The position numbers and the translations under genes are program-made. This document shows positions 48,525-60,500 of a stretch of 64,000 nt of DNA, piece by piece. The stretch is from Ceratodon purpureus (Eukaryota; Streptophyta; Bryopsida; Pseudoditrichales; Ditrichaceae), in NCBI GenBank assembly GCA_014871385.1, contig CM026426.1:63031599-63095598 (forward strand), given 5' to 3'. How positions within the stretch are numbered: the first letter of the stretch is position 1; each line of letters starts with the position of its first letter. A model generated the notes under the pieces. The model worked only from the letters and a program-made list of their open reading frames with translations, did no database searches and was not told the DNA's origin.

Positions 48525-49250
48525 GTTACATGGGCAACTCATTATGAAGGAGGAAGGCAAACATTTGTCAGGGTAGGAGATTTCATCCATCCAACACCGA
48601 CAGGATGGAAGACAAGATGAAGTTCCACCCAAACTGGATGAAGACTGTGAACCGGGTTGGGTTTCAGGGTCAACGAACCGCAGCCAAGAAGAAGTCCAAA
48701 CCTTACATTTTGGAGTTGTCAGGAAAACAGGGCGATTAGTGAATTGTGGAGAGACGGAGAGGCAATAGAGATAGAGGAACAAGGAGTGGGAAGCATTAGG
48801 GGAAAAATGGGGTCTCCAACGGGCCTTGTAAGACAGCCCGGAGTAGGTGAGCTTCCTACCCAAAAACCCCTCTGTCGCTGTTAGCAGGGGTCTGAAACTC
48901 TGCCCGAAGCGGCCTTTTGCAGAGGGAGGGGAGCTGCGTGGGTGGGTTTTGCCTCATTGGCGACAGGGCGTGGACGGTGGTTGTTGAGCGCCATGGAGTG
49001 GAATTTATTGCTCTCCGATTAATAAATAGCCTTGATCCGTTGCCTCGATCCACGGATTGTTCGACTTGTTGCCACAACGGTTCAGGCGTGATGGCGCCAC
49101 CGGCTCTACGCCGTTTAGCGCCAAGAAAACGAAGCGCCCTGTTCTGCTTCAAGCAAATCGTTTATGGCACTGAGGGACGCAGAATTGTATGTGATTTGCT
49201 CCAAAAATTCCGAGTGGCGATGGCGCCCCAGATCGGTGCAGCAAACTTGA
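48525..49250. other. Junction between gypsy remnant and the next element
   Basis: Moderately GC-rich. Frames such as 48917-49258 have no recognised domain. A promoter or first exon of the following gene may be here. Confidence 0.35.
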
Positions 49251-51341
49251 GATTCTGATTAATTTCTTGGCAGCGTCCGCTGGCAGCGACGACGGCGAGG
49301 GGTCGTTCTCAGTCGGCGTCATTGGCTTCAACGAAGAGATGAAAACTGATGTACTTGAAGGGAAGGTGAGTTGCCACGATAAACCTTTGTGGGGTGTTTA
49401 GGGGCTAGTGGGTTTTAGAGCAATTTGAATTTCAATTTCATTAGGCCTTACTGCTACAACGGCATAAGGCAAGGTAGGTTTTGTGGTCGACAGCGCTTGT
49501 AGATGCCACGCAGGTCTATCGAATTAAGTTCGGAGTATTTGTGATGTGAATTTAGTCGTCAAGCAATAATTATCACGGTTAAGAGAATTTGCTAATACTT
49601 TAGTCTTTCATTGGGTGTAGGAGGTGTCCCAAAATCATAACAAGTTTTGACGATTACCTGCAATTCACCAAGCGTGAACTGCGGAGATTCAATCAAGACT
49701 ACCGACTATCGGGTCCACGATGTCGGCAAGGGCTGCACGAAGCAGTCAATACATTCCCTAAGTTTCACTGGATGCACGCTATGCCCCAGTCATGAGACGA
49801 GGTTATACGCAAGTGGAGCTTTGCATGAAGAGCTCGTTTCCAACACAGAGGTTGCGTGGAGACACGAACATTGACTTGTGGATCAATGGAGACATTTACC
49901 CTGTTGATCCAATGTCAGGGAAGCCACCTCCAATCAAGTCGCTAAAAGAGTTCCTTGAATTCATATGTCATGGAGAGCAGGGTCTTTGCGGATATACAAA
50001 CAGGCTCCTGGATCATTGTATACATGGTCCTACACAGGAGGAGACATGGATCCAGTTGGCACAATTGAGCGAAGAAGTGCTTCAGCTTAGTGGCGAAGCT
50101 CAAGCTAGCAACCCAAGGGCAGCCGAAGATGTCCAATTGATGTTCATGCGTTGCCTTGAGTTAGAGAAGATATGCACGGATTTGCAAGCTGAATTACAAG
50201 ATGTCCGTGATTGCCATGCCCAAAGGGTGGAGCAATTGGACCGCCATGTGAGGGGTCTCGAAGAAGACGTTGATTGCTGCCAGCAAAGGGCCAGCTTCGA
50301 GAAGGAGACCCCTATGGGCATGCGAAGTAGGATTCGGGCTCTTAGAGGGATTCACGAGTTAAAACCTGGATCAGGTGGATCAAAAGCAAGAGTGAAGCTT
50401 GTGTGGACAGTGCTGCAACCAGTTGTGGTGCAGTTTATTGTCCACAAGAACCGAGAGGACCATCGGTGCTCTCGACTTTGGGGGGATAAAGAGTCCCAAA
50501 ACAGCACTGCAGTAGCACTAGCTCGGATTCTGTTACGGCATGAAGGTGTAGCTCTCGCTTCTCAGCCTGCAATGGCACATGTTCAGTTACAGATTGCAAA
50601 CAATGTGCTTAAATCGATTGATAAGAGTATTGGACCGGACAGAATTCTTGCTGCTTCCGACCAGGCATGGGTTTCCCATCGGGGATATAGTGCTATCTAC
50701 AAAGCTGTGAAGGCTCCCATTGCTTGTCTGAACAAAGGAGTCTCCGGGAGTATTTTGCCGAGCCACTATCATGTGAAACTGCTTTGGCAGGAGTTAAATG
50801 CAAACCTGCCACAGTATATTGGCGAATACTACCATTCTGAAGATCGACTTACGCTGCCAGCAAGTTCTAAGAAGAACAAGAAGTCCGAGGACATGGTAAA
50901 AGAAGTCGTTTTGACTGAGAAAAATTCCCTATTCATAGACCTTGAGGTGGTCCAAAGAAGCATGGTGATCTTCTACGGCATCACGGAAGAAGGTAACGTA
51001 CTCACCTCAGACTGTTGTTTTTAGAGTTTGCTGTTAGCAGGGTTATTTATCAATTAAGTGTGCCCTTACATCCACTCGCCATGTTTCCACAGAGTTAAGA
51101 GGGGCACCGCTGTTATTTGTCATGAAATTGGACGAGGCCGAGATTGTCAATGGCAAGAAATTTGAACGGGTCAGCATCACATTGATGAATAGGCGCCCGA
51201 CCCAGACATTCAGAGGAACCATGCCTTGTTTTTCTCAGTTTAGTCGGAGCAGGAAATCTGGCCAGTGGCAACCTTTCAAGTGGAAAAAGAGTCCTACGAA
51301 GTTCTCTTGTGGATATTTGGGAAATCCAAATTTCCATCTGT

Positions 51342-51349
51342 GATTGCAG
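51342..51349 (+). repeat. Target site duplication, left
   Basis: GATTGCAG directly precedes the left terminal inverted repeat of the 10.1-kb transposon. The identical octamer follows the right end at 61468-61475. Confidence 0.9.
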
Positions 51350-51397
51350 CTCGGGGGGTGCACTCCTCTAAAAAATAAGGATACACGTGCGAACAAA
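51350..51397 (+). repeat. Left terminal inverted repeat
   Basis: Two conserved blocks, CTCGGGGGGTGCACT and ACGTGCGAACAAA, are separated by 20 bp. The right end has the same blocks with a 21-bp separation. Confidence 0.85.
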
Positions 51398-51795
51398 GGG
51401 TATTTTATAGAGGGGTATTTTTTTTTTGAAAATGATTATTCCATACTCTATCATTATATAATTCTCAATTATGACTCATTTAAATGGGGGCATAGATTAA
51501 TTAGAATTTCAAATTGCCACAATAAATCGTATGGTTACTTTAGTTTTTTCTTTTCTTCTACTGTAATTTTTTGCACTCTGATTCCTAAAAGTCACATTAA
51601 TTTTTTTGCAAAACATGGAACACAATATAAATACATGCCAACTCACTTCAAAGCTGTAATTCAAAAGTATATGCACATTACAAGCATTCACTGGTGTACA
51701 TTACTATGCCACAATGTGTGTTTATGAACACAACAAAAACAATTAAAAATTGCTAAGGTTCTACAACTGTGAAGCCAAATGTGCACATCTGAAAA

Positions 51796-52311
51796 TCATG
51801 AAAGGGATCTGTGCGTGGGTGTAAGCCAGATGCGGTTGTTTGGCTCGATTTGCTCCCCTGCAACAGGCTTAATCTCTGTGGCTTGCCAGCCTGATTGGAG
51901 TTTGGAGCATAGTTCCTGCAGCTCCACGGTTGATAATTCACCCAACAGCGTCACCCGAAGTCGCTCACAGATTTCAACCTGCAAAGCCGACGAACGGGAT
52001 AGCAAAAAATATGCGCTCTCACACTTCGAGGCTATTAATTCCATCTCCCTCTTTCGTGAGCTCCTATCTGTTCTAGAGACTCCGGCGGGTTTCCGAGCCA
52101 AGAAATGTGCCATTGCCACACGTAGAGCAGCATATCGAGTGAGACCGAGAACAATGACTCGCCACTCTTTACAAATAGCTGCAAGGCGTGGAAGAAGGGC
52201 CAAGCAGGGCTCATCGTCAAGGAAAGCCGTCTCCCACTTGTTATCTCGAAGATTGCCTGATAAGGGCAGCATGCAATCACGCATAATCCCAGGTAGATCA
52301 ATATGCTCCAT
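51796..52311 (-). CDS. Passenger ORF of the transposon, possible captured gene
   Basis: The frame starts MEHIDLPGIMRDCMLPLSG and runs 171 codons to a TGA. The central stretch CLALLPRLAAICKEWRVIVL is faintly F-box-like, but I would not assign a function. Just upstream on the minus strand there is a possible acceptor (cacatgtgcag near 52337). Further upstream is a telo-box-like word (cctagggttttt near 52590-52602) of the kind found in plant 5' leaders. It may be a host gene fragment carried by the transposon or an accessory transposition protein. Confidence 0.4.
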   Translation of the reverse strand: MEHIDLPGIMRDCMLPLSGNLRDNKWETAFLDDEPCLALLPRLAAICKEWRVIVLGLTRYAALRVAMAHFLARKPAGVSRTDRSSRKREMELIASKCESAYFLLSRSSALQVEICERLRVTLLGELSTVELQELCSKLQSGWQATEIKPVAGEQIEPNNRIWLTPTHRSLS

Positions 52312-52922
52312 CGAGTTGAGGTGTTCTCAAAACCTGCACATGTGGAGAGGCTTGTTAATTGAAAACACAAGCATGAACTGAAAGCAAATAGGGAAACAAC
52401 AACACTCATCTAGGGACTACAATCAGGAAATAGAAGCATGGTTGGGTTCAGGGTTTACCCGCTACCACGTAAATGACGTAATGCAGCTGTAGAGAGCACT
52501 CACTGTAGCGACCACATGTGCAAGCAAACCTGAAACCAACACAGAAAGAAATCAGCCACAAACTCTCCAACAAACTCTTGCCTGCCCAAAAAAACCCTAG
52601 GAAGGGATTCTGCCGTGAACCTGGTGCGTAGATCACAGACGTTGGCAGATATCACCGAGCGTGGTCTGCGCGACGGAAAGACGATGTTCGTCGGAGTGGT
52701 GGACGTTCGGCGGACTGGTGGACGGTCGCAACTTCAGTGGCCGTGGTTTAGGAGTTGCAGGCTAAGCTCCGCGAGGAGAATGTGGTAGTACCGACGTCGT
52801 GCTTCCTGCTGCACTCTGCCGCAGACCTAACACAACCGCTTCTACAGAATCTCCACAAGTGTACAGAAGAACATATGGACAGGAATAACGACTCATAATC
52901 TTCAGATTTGTCTCTACTATGC

Positions 52923-54038
52923 TCAATTATTCTTAGATAGGAATTCATGAAGCACCCCCCTATCATTCTCTTCTAGAGTATATACATTACTTGTAGCATT
53001 AAAAGACAAAGCTATAGTGCAAATTACATTATCTATGTCAATCCACTGCGTATCAGTAACGTCATATTTAAACTTGTTTTTACCAGCTGCTGGTTTAAAC
53101 CAATTCAACATGATTTGAATTGAAGGTGGAGAACTTACCTTCTTACCGGTTGTGGAGAGAGACATGAGATCCACTCGATTTCTGCACAATCCCCATTTGG
53201 TGCCGAATCTCCTTCGAATTTTCTGTACACGGCCCAACCACCAAGTGCCGACATCTACGCCACCTGATACTGCAGTGGGCCGTCCTGTCTGACCACATCC
53301 ACGGTTTCGCCGTTGTGCAGCTTGAACAGCAGAAGATTGGTTCAAAGCTGTAGACTGAACAAAAAGGACTCCACAATCACTTCCAAGCCCAAGAAATGAT
53401 GTTGTTGGAGAATTTGCAGCAGCCAAGTACTCCTCTGCGTTGTTAAAATACACACTGTTCTTGATCCTCGTTAAGTGGTCTTTAGACAAGAATGGGTTTC
53501 CAATCAAATCGGCCACTAGCGTAGACTTGTAAATGGCCTGACCCATGTATTGAACCACTGGCACAATTTTGACTGCAGGGATGCTTGAATTGTTGAATAC
53601 AGGCTGGTTTGGCTCTGCTGAATCAAGCATCTGGCTTATGGCATCCCGGCATTCCTCCTCAGCCACTCGAATATTCTCTTGGGCATCGTCATGCAATTGG
53701 TCTTCCGTATCTAGGTCACTTTCGGTCATTTCTTCAAGATCGTCATCAACATGCTGCAGCACTTCCGAACCAAGTGACTCTCTCAAGACCTCCGCATCTC
53801 CGTCCTCGCCTGCAATAGGTTTTGCAGGTGGTGCACAGGCCCAATGTTTAGGATCCATGCTCTCTACCTTCCACGGCTGCAGGAACCAGCACTTATTTTT
53901 TGCGTAAGTTGATGGGGCCATATTCAGCGACTTCAGCTAAGCTTGGGCTGCCTTTAGCCCTTCTTTAATTGCCGAGACAATATCCTTGTCTATAGCCAAG
54001 CTACTGTAATCATCTAGTTTAGCCGGTAACTCTCCAGC
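52923..54038 (-). pseudogene. C-terminal part of the 10.1-kb transposon's transposase
   Basis: From the LTR-like element border the frame reads AGELPAKLDDYSSLAIDKDI, then KEGLKAAQA, a TAG at 53937-53939, LKSLNMAPSTYAKNKCWF and on to a stop near 52923. It includes an acidic stretch (DDDLEEMTESDLDTEDQLHD) and VADLIGNPFLSKDHLTRIKN. The frame continues directly from the segment ending at 57549 once the nested element is ignored. Confidence 0.7.
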
Positions 54039-55095
54039 TGTAGCACGACGTGGTATCCGTATTCCTCCGGAAGGCACTTATTTGACACTAAACACCCTCC
54101 AAAGTGAACCACTCCGTGTTCGTTCCCACAAAGACCTATAGTTTTCTTCCTTTTAGATTTTAACGGAAATCACCACTGGTGTCCGACCGTATTCCGTCTT
54201 ACAACCGGTTGGCCGAATCCGGTAGTTTTTGCCTCGTTCCTATTTTCCGGCTTTTTAGACTAGTGGCCGGTTCCCACTGATCCGTCTATCCTTTCAAGTG
54301 GCTGGATTTTCCACCGTCCCGTGACTTAAAGTGGCTGGACACCCCACTGTTCCTATCTACCACCCGAGAAGTGGAGTAATAATCCTTCCGTATGGCTAGA
54401 GACCGGTCCGGATAACTACTCGGTGCCGGTTATGGGTACGGAAATCATACTACAATGACATCACCTTAGGGCTGCACAGTATTCCACTATACTATCTCCC
54501 TTCCGGATTGGTTCGCAGTAGAACATCCGGCTTTTATCCCATCTACAGGAAGCGACCGGTCCGTTTCCGGATCCCGGTGTACACACGGCTCTTCGTGTCC
54601 TTGAGACTACCAGCCCTGCTGCAATACGTCTCTCCTTCCCTACGGACTCCTTCCGGGACTGGAAACCGTCAACACTCGACGCTTGACACCTCCCCAGTCT
54701 CTCCGGGCGCTCTCCAGACCATCCTACTGTTCAACACTCCTCCGGAACACTACTGAAGACAATAGTACCACAAACCATACGGCAACGGACCCGTCAGCAG
54801 CCGGTTGACACAACAAATCCAAAAGTATATTCTCAATTGCAACAACAAAACGGCGTACAAAAACAAGGCCCCGGCCTTGGAAAAACGTCTAACTTAAATA
54901 CTAAAACCTATCGATTCCTAAAGCGACCAAGTGGCCCACCGAGATCCAGAAATTCCGGATCTTGGATCCGGGAATCCCGGACCGGTGGCCGCCTTTTATT
55001 CCTAGTTGCTGCCGTTATCTATCCGGATTGGCAGCCGGGTGCACTGGAGCCCCATCGTTAGTCGCTGCCATTTTATCCGGTCCCTATCCTAAATT

Positions 55096-56961
55096 CTACT
55101 CCTTGTGCTTATCGAACCGGGGACTGTGCCGGGTTCCGTCCAACCGTTCCTTCTTCTGTACCCGCTTCAGTTTCTTCAACGAGGGGCCTTCTTCCGGAGC
55201 CTCAGATGCCAACGGTTCACTGGACTTCCGGGATCGTTCTGCTTGAACCGCCGGGGATGGAGATCGTGCCGCCACCGGAACTGCGCTGAGATCCACCTGG
55301 AGCGTTTCCGGAGATCCCTGTACCGGCATAAAGCCTTCCGGTGGTGGTCTTTGGTCCGGTCCCAAAGGGATGTTTCCGGGGTTAACAGTCTCGACTCCAG
55401 CCAAGTTGGGTAGAGTGTGCAGACTGCTCAAGGTATCCGGAATAGGATCCTCCAGCGGGTGTCCTACCTCCTGTTGGGCTGACCGGATGGCCGACCATAT
55501 CGGAGAGGCTGGAGGTGGCACCGGCGCCGATTCCCTAGGTGGGGACCGTGGTCTGGGCTCCTCCCGATCTGCCGGTGGCTCTGATGACGGACCGGCCTCT
55601 ACGGAACCGAGGATCTCCACCAGGTTCTTCATCTGCGTCCAAGTGTCCTTCATCACTTGCGTCCGGTCGTGCATGAACTTTATACTCTTCTTGACGGTCG
55701 GATCCGGTTGACGGGTCAAGAAGGCTTGGTAAACGGCGCACTGATTGGCCACATCTACCGGAAGAGCTAAAGTGGCCTTGATCTCGGCGACCGACCGGAT
55801 GGCCTCGACTGCCCGGTCACAAGCGTCACTGTAATCCTTCCGGGCATCAAGCACCTCCTGCTCGAGCTTCTGATTCCTCTCGCGGTACTTCTCTAGCCGG
55901 TCCATGTGCTTGTTCTGGAGACTGACCAAGTCCCGGTGCTTGCGAAGAATACTCAGGCAATCCTCCAACCGGTCCGTTTCCGTAATGGACATTACCTCCC
56001 TAGCCAACCGGCCCTCCGCCTGCCTAGTCGACTGTAGGAACCGAGCATACGTCGACGCGTGCTCCGATAGGTTAACTAAGTCCTGGTACTGATCCCCAGT
56101 GTGCTCCGGTGGTCCGGTGGGCTGTTGGACCTCCGTGTTCAAGGTTCGCTTGGCCGGTGTGGGAGTCCGAGGTGATCCGGATGGCTGTCCCTTCTCCGGG
56201 CTGGGACGGGGTCTCTTAGCCGGCGTGGGGGAGACCTCGATAACATCATCATCATCGTCTTGATCGGACACTTCTTCCGGTTCAGCGAACTGCTGATAGC
56301 TTGTGATCTCATCGTACTCCCGGATCTCCTTAGGACTGAACAGCCCCTTGTGACGGTAGAGGTGAATGAGGAAAGACGGAAGGCAGGTGGCCTGCTTCTT
56401 GGTCTTCCGGAGATTGGCTACCTGCCAGTCGACTATCGTCTTCATCATGACCCCCCAGTCTACCGTGAATTCACCGATCATGGCCCCAATGAAAACGGAC
56501 GTCCACTTGATGGTTATCCGTTTGGGCTTTTCCGGATGGAAAATAGGGTTCATAAACCCTACGACTCTCCGGGCCTCCGGATTCGCAATGTCCTCCAGCT
56601 CCCATCCTTCTCTCGGATCTCCGGACCCCTTGAGATACCGGTATATGAACTCCCGGGTCTCCGGTGTCGAGACCTCTCCAGAGTTCTTGAAACCATACGT
56701 ATCCCTCCAGACTTGTGCAGTCCACTTATCCGGCTCTCCCCGGATGGTTCCTCGATTCTCGGGATTCTTGACGAGGATCTCATGGGCCGGAAGGGCATGC
56801 TTCCAACCCCATGCCTTGTCCAGTAGGACCTCACAACCCATAGATTCTAAGGGGGTCCGGAGGAGCTCCCTCTCCCTCTCGTCTGCTGGCATCAACGACA
56901 TTACCCGTTGTACCCTGAACAACAGTCCTTCCTCCGCCGGTTCCTTCCCCTTTCTACCCAT
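55096..56961 (-). CDS. 621-aa ORF of the LTR-like element
   Basis: An uninterrupted frame starts MGRKGKEPAEEGLLFRVQR and ends RHSPRFDKHKE. The N-terminal third is globular (ITIKWTSVFIGAMIGEFTVD, then LPSFLIHLYRHKGLF) and resembles in pattern the 'putative plant transposon protein' domain found beside or within plant gypsy elements. This resemblance is from memory and unverified. A Pro/Ser/Asp linker, a coiled coil (about residues 300-400: LQNKHMDRLEKYRERNQKLE) and a Pro-rich C-terminal region with basic end follow. The absence of stops contrasts with every neighbouring element and suggests recent insertion or selection. No protease, polymerase or nuclease motif was seen. Confidence 0.6.
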   Translation of the reverse strand: MGRKGKEPAEEGLLFRVQRVMSLMPADERERELLRTPLESMGCEVLLDKAWGWKHALPAHEILVKNPENRGTIRGEPDKWTAQVWRDTYGFKNSGEVSTPETREFIYRYLKGSGDPREGWELEDIANPEARRVVGFMNPIFHPEKPKRITIKWTSVFIGAMIGEFTVDWGVMMKTIVDWQVANLRKTKKQATCLPSFLIHLYRHKGLFSPKEIREYDEITSYQQFAEPEEVSDQDDDDDVIEVSPTPAKRPRPSPEKGQPSGSPRTPTPAKRTLNTEVQQPTGPPEHTGDQYQDLVNLSEHASTYARFLQSTRQAEGRLAREVMSITETDRLEDCLSILRKHRDLVSLQNKHMDRLEKYRERNQKLEQEVLDARKDYSDACDRAVEAIRSVAEIKATLALPVDVANQCAVYQAFLTRQPDPTVKKSIKFMHDRTQVMKDTWTQMKNLVEILGSVEAGPSSEPPADREEPRPRSPPRESAPVPPPASPIWSAIRSAQQEVGHPLEDPIPDTLSSLHTLPNLAGVETVNPGNIPLGPDQRPPPEGFMPVQGSPETLQVDLSAVPVAARSPSPAVQAERSRKSSEPLASEAPEEGPSLKKLKRVQKKERLDGTRHSPRFDKHKE

Positions 56962-57528
56962 TCTGCTAAGTCCTCCTCTCCGTCACTCCGGTAACACCTG
57001 CACGCACGATCCTCACCACAATCTCTCGCCTAACGGAAACACTTTCGTCTCACCGTCTCTCTCCTACCGTCCAACCCTAACTGTGCCCTCCGCCTTAGAA
57101 CGCAAGGACCCGGCATGCCACAAAATGACAAAGAGAAAGGAGGAGCACGGCTGTTCTTCCTCCTTTTATACCTGCCCTCACGCCCACCCGTTCGTAGCTC
57201 ATCATGACGGACGGTCGTAGCCCTTCATCATTGGACGGTCGCGACCGGCGGCGTTTTAATGGTTGCAGCCATTCTCCCCGTGTGCGTTGTACCTTTTGGT
57301 GGTTATCCTTAAGTCTGCCGTGTCGGGGTTCTGTCATACGGACTGTACCCTCTCTCCTCCACCGCAGACGACCGGATCTCATTCGGCTGACCTTCCGGTC
57401 TCTTATTTATTCGGCCAACCGTCTTAACCGATTGTTTCACTTATCGGCTTAGTACTTCCGTATTTCTAACAAAAAAATTTCAAATTTTTATCATTTTCCT
57501 ACCGGAATTAGTATTCCGGTGTGTCAAC

Positions 57529-57548
57529 CGTGGAAATCACTTTCCACA
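57529..57548 (-). promoter_or_regulatory. Terminal hairpin of the LTR-like element
   Basis: On the minus strand the first 20 bases, TGTGGAAAGTGATTTCCACG, pair over eight bases with one mismatch. The copy at 16440-16459 has the perfect version, TGTGGGAAGACGTTCCCACA. Conservation of the palindrome despite base changes in both arms suggests a functional site such as an integrase or regulatory protein site. Confidence 0.5.
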
Positions 57549-60500
57549 TCAGCTTCCAGAGGATGTAACTCCGCCCAGATGTTGCGTTGCTTATTGTGTG
57601 CTCGATCGAATTGCAATCCATTCTTACCATATTCAATGGCAGTTAGTTGGTTCACAGTGTTTGCACAACCTACTAGTTCGTGAAAGTCATAGGCTTGTTC
57701 CATACCCTGCATTCCTCCCACCTTGCTAAAAAATATCTCACAAGAATCAGAGCCTGTGAGATGGAAAGGAACCGGCAAATGTGGAAAGGAATCTCTGAAA
57801 TACTTGATAAGCAGGACAACAAAGTGACAAGACAATTGGACGTCAAGGTAACATTGATTACTTACAAAACACTCCTGGACGGTTGGTGTCTTTGTGTTGC
57901 CTCCTACACCACGGTCTCCGTGTTTAAACCACAACTTCCAAATACGGAAGAAAAATGACACTTTAGCAGCCCGTACAATCCGATCCCTCAAACTCAATGA
58001 AATGGAGAGAAAAATGTCAATGTAATCTGCACATATGGCCAGAGACATCTCAGTACCCAAAGTTCGTTCCTGATGTGCATCCCTTGTACGAGTTCGTGTA
58101 GGCAGGCTCTTGCTTTTCTGGCACAAATGCGTTGTGCACTCGCCCAATTCTGCCAGTCTGTCCGCTGCACATCCTCCTTTCTTAAGCCATGCTGATCAAT
58201 AGGTAATTTTTGGTATACCATTCCAAGATGGTCTAGATAACACACATCAGCCCCTAATTGCAGGTTTTTTATAGGACTATCAAGGGGATTAATCAATTTT
58301 TTTCCATTATGTATGAAATCTTGATCATGCAACCCTGATATTTTATTTTCACCCGACCATTCGCAAGACAGAGCCCATCCTTCCCATGGAATTTCATACC
58401 TCAAGCCCTGCTTGCTGCAGTAATCTTTCACCATCAGTTGCCTTCTCCTAGAGTCTCCATCTGAGGCATGACCAATAACTGGCCCAACAGATGTCCCACA
58501 ACTTTCTTGCCAAAGAACATCAATAGCATTCCACTAATTTTTAACCCATGTTGAATCAAAACAATTGCATATAGAAGAAACAACAAGGACTAATCTTGGG
58601 AGTTTATTATGTAAAGGATTCACCATGATCACCCGCGCAAAGCTACCCTTCTGATTTAATCGAAATGAATCAACAATGGCTGAATATCCTTGCTCACCGC
58701 TACCTACCTCTGGTCGGAATGTGGAAACACACAAGTGATCCTCTATGGGGCCACAAAAACCAACCAACCCATCTGACCGTGCCTCCCAGGATATTCTCGA
58801 TTTGACCTTGGTCTCATCTTCAGCCAAGATGACAGGGACAGGCCCCTCCACTCCGTGAGCAATTTTTGCTTCCCTGTATATTTCAGCAACAGCAGCAAAC
58901 AAAGCAGCATGCTCCCCAGCAATAAATTGGACTCCTTTTCTATTTTCTCGTTTGATACTATCATATGAAGGACCCCCAAAATTAAGTGAAAAAAGATCAC
59001 ACATGCGCCTCCCTCCGTAAATCTTCATTGCCTGAGCAAAAGAACTTGTATTTTTAGAGAATCGGTGACCCTGTCTAACACGATTCAAATTTGTGGCGAC
59101 ATCCTTGAGGAAGTCCCACAAAGCTGGCTTTCCCCCAAAAGCGTTTGTTCTGTGAGCCGCCAAGATATTATTACAAAAGGAAAGCACGTCCTTCCTATTG
59201 AAGCTTTCTACCGCACTTAACTTCAGACCATGGTGGCTTACTTTCAATTGTGCAACCCTACACTTCATCACCCAATGCATTGCCTTTTCTTCACGGTATT
59301 TTCTAGCTAATTGTCTAGAATGCACAACTAGTTCAAGGGATGACAAATAACCTACCCTCCTTCAAGCCCTGTATTCCTACAGCCTCGCTTAAGAAGCGCG
59401 GTACCCTCCCTCAAAACTCTAAGCCTAAAATCCGTGGCATGCACAATGTCTGAACAATAACTGCAAGTATAATTCTCAAATGGTGCTCCAGTAACAGAGA
59501 GGCGTTTACAGCCTATGTTGCGGAAGCACCCTTTGATGACAACATTTTCATCTTCACAAAGAAAATTGGCAAATGTGTTAGGCTCTGACATCCATGTTGT
59601 TCCAGGCTTAAGGTCACTCAACAACGAATCTACTCGATACAACTTACCACCATACTGAGTAGTATTTTTCCAATATCCCCAACACAACAATGCCAAACTA
59701 GAATTGGAATTTGTACCTGACTGTGAAGCCGCTGCATTCTCCGAATTTGTAGTGCTAAGGCCACTGTACCAAGTGTGCAGATCAACTTGATTCCCAATGC
59801 TCGACTTGGACCTTTTAGTTGGCGTGCCCCGTCTTCCACTGTTCAAGGCAGCCGGTCTCTTTCTGGAATTCCTTGCTGCAGCTAAGTCCTCCATGCATTT
59901 GGTATGAATGAGGCCATGCAAGTGATTTTCTAGGTTTCCTCTAAGGTTTTGCTTTGTTGGGCACAGTGACATGATTTCACCGTCAAGTTTGCAGCGAACC
60001 TTGTACCAGAAGCACTTGAATTCCGAGGTACCAGAATCTCCCACCAATACAAATGGAGGATTATCTACAGAAATGGAGTCATTCATTCTTTGAAGGATGC
60101 TAAGACCTTCATCTACAAGACGCCGATGGTCAGCTGGAGTATAGATCAGAGGTTTGCTAGTATTACCTCCTTTCTTGGGGTGATCACTATACATGATCTT
60201 CTTTCTCTTGCACCATTGTTTAATGTGCAAAGTGGAGTGCAAATGTGATTTCTTGAAATTGGCAAATAGATTCTGAATGATTGATCGGTTGTGTTCGCCA
60301 CTCGTGCCACCGCTTTCCTTATTACACTCCCCACAAAGAATCTTAACAACTGCCACACCATTCAAATCGTAACTTTTGAGCTGCCACAGATGATCTGCAA
60401 AATCCAAGTCTTCCAGATCCCTCCTCAGCTTCTCAGCGCCTCGCTTGTAATTTGCCATGATGTCATCGGGAATGAGCTTCGACTCCAATAAATTGGCGAC

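Larger units (their letters stand above)
40600..48525 (+). mobile_element. Degenerate Ty3/gypsy LTR retrotransposon
   Basis: The order gag, protease, reverse transcriptase, RNase H, integrase places it in Ty3/gypsy (Metaviridae-type) rather than copia. All genes carry multiple stops (mostly TAG) and frameshifts, and a 932-bp MITE splits gag from protease. No LTR pair was identified, so boundaries are approximate. The region before 41700 is Glu/Lys-rich in broken frames and may be the 5' part of gag. Confidence 0.85.
54039..57548 (-). mobile_element. LTR-like element with 621-aa ORF, nested in the transposase
   Basis: The plus-strand ends are TGTAGCACGACGTGG (54039) and CACTTTCCACA (57548). 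The flanks are CCAGC and TCAGC, a 5-bp duplication with one change. The 57548 end forms a hairpin (TGTGGAAAGTGATTTCCACG on the minus strand), like the perfect hairpin of the relative at 16440. CCGGA-rich blocks match the 16440-18104 element over both termini. The central ORF region (about 55100-57000) has no counterpart in the shorter copy. No second LTR was identified within it. It may be a long solo LTR with an ORF or a non-autonomous retrotransposon derivative. Confidence 0.75.

Noticed and set aside
56260-57220. Plus-strand ORFs of 188 and 284 aa
   Set aside because: They overlap the intact 621-aa minus-strand ORF and its leader, and look like antisense shadows.
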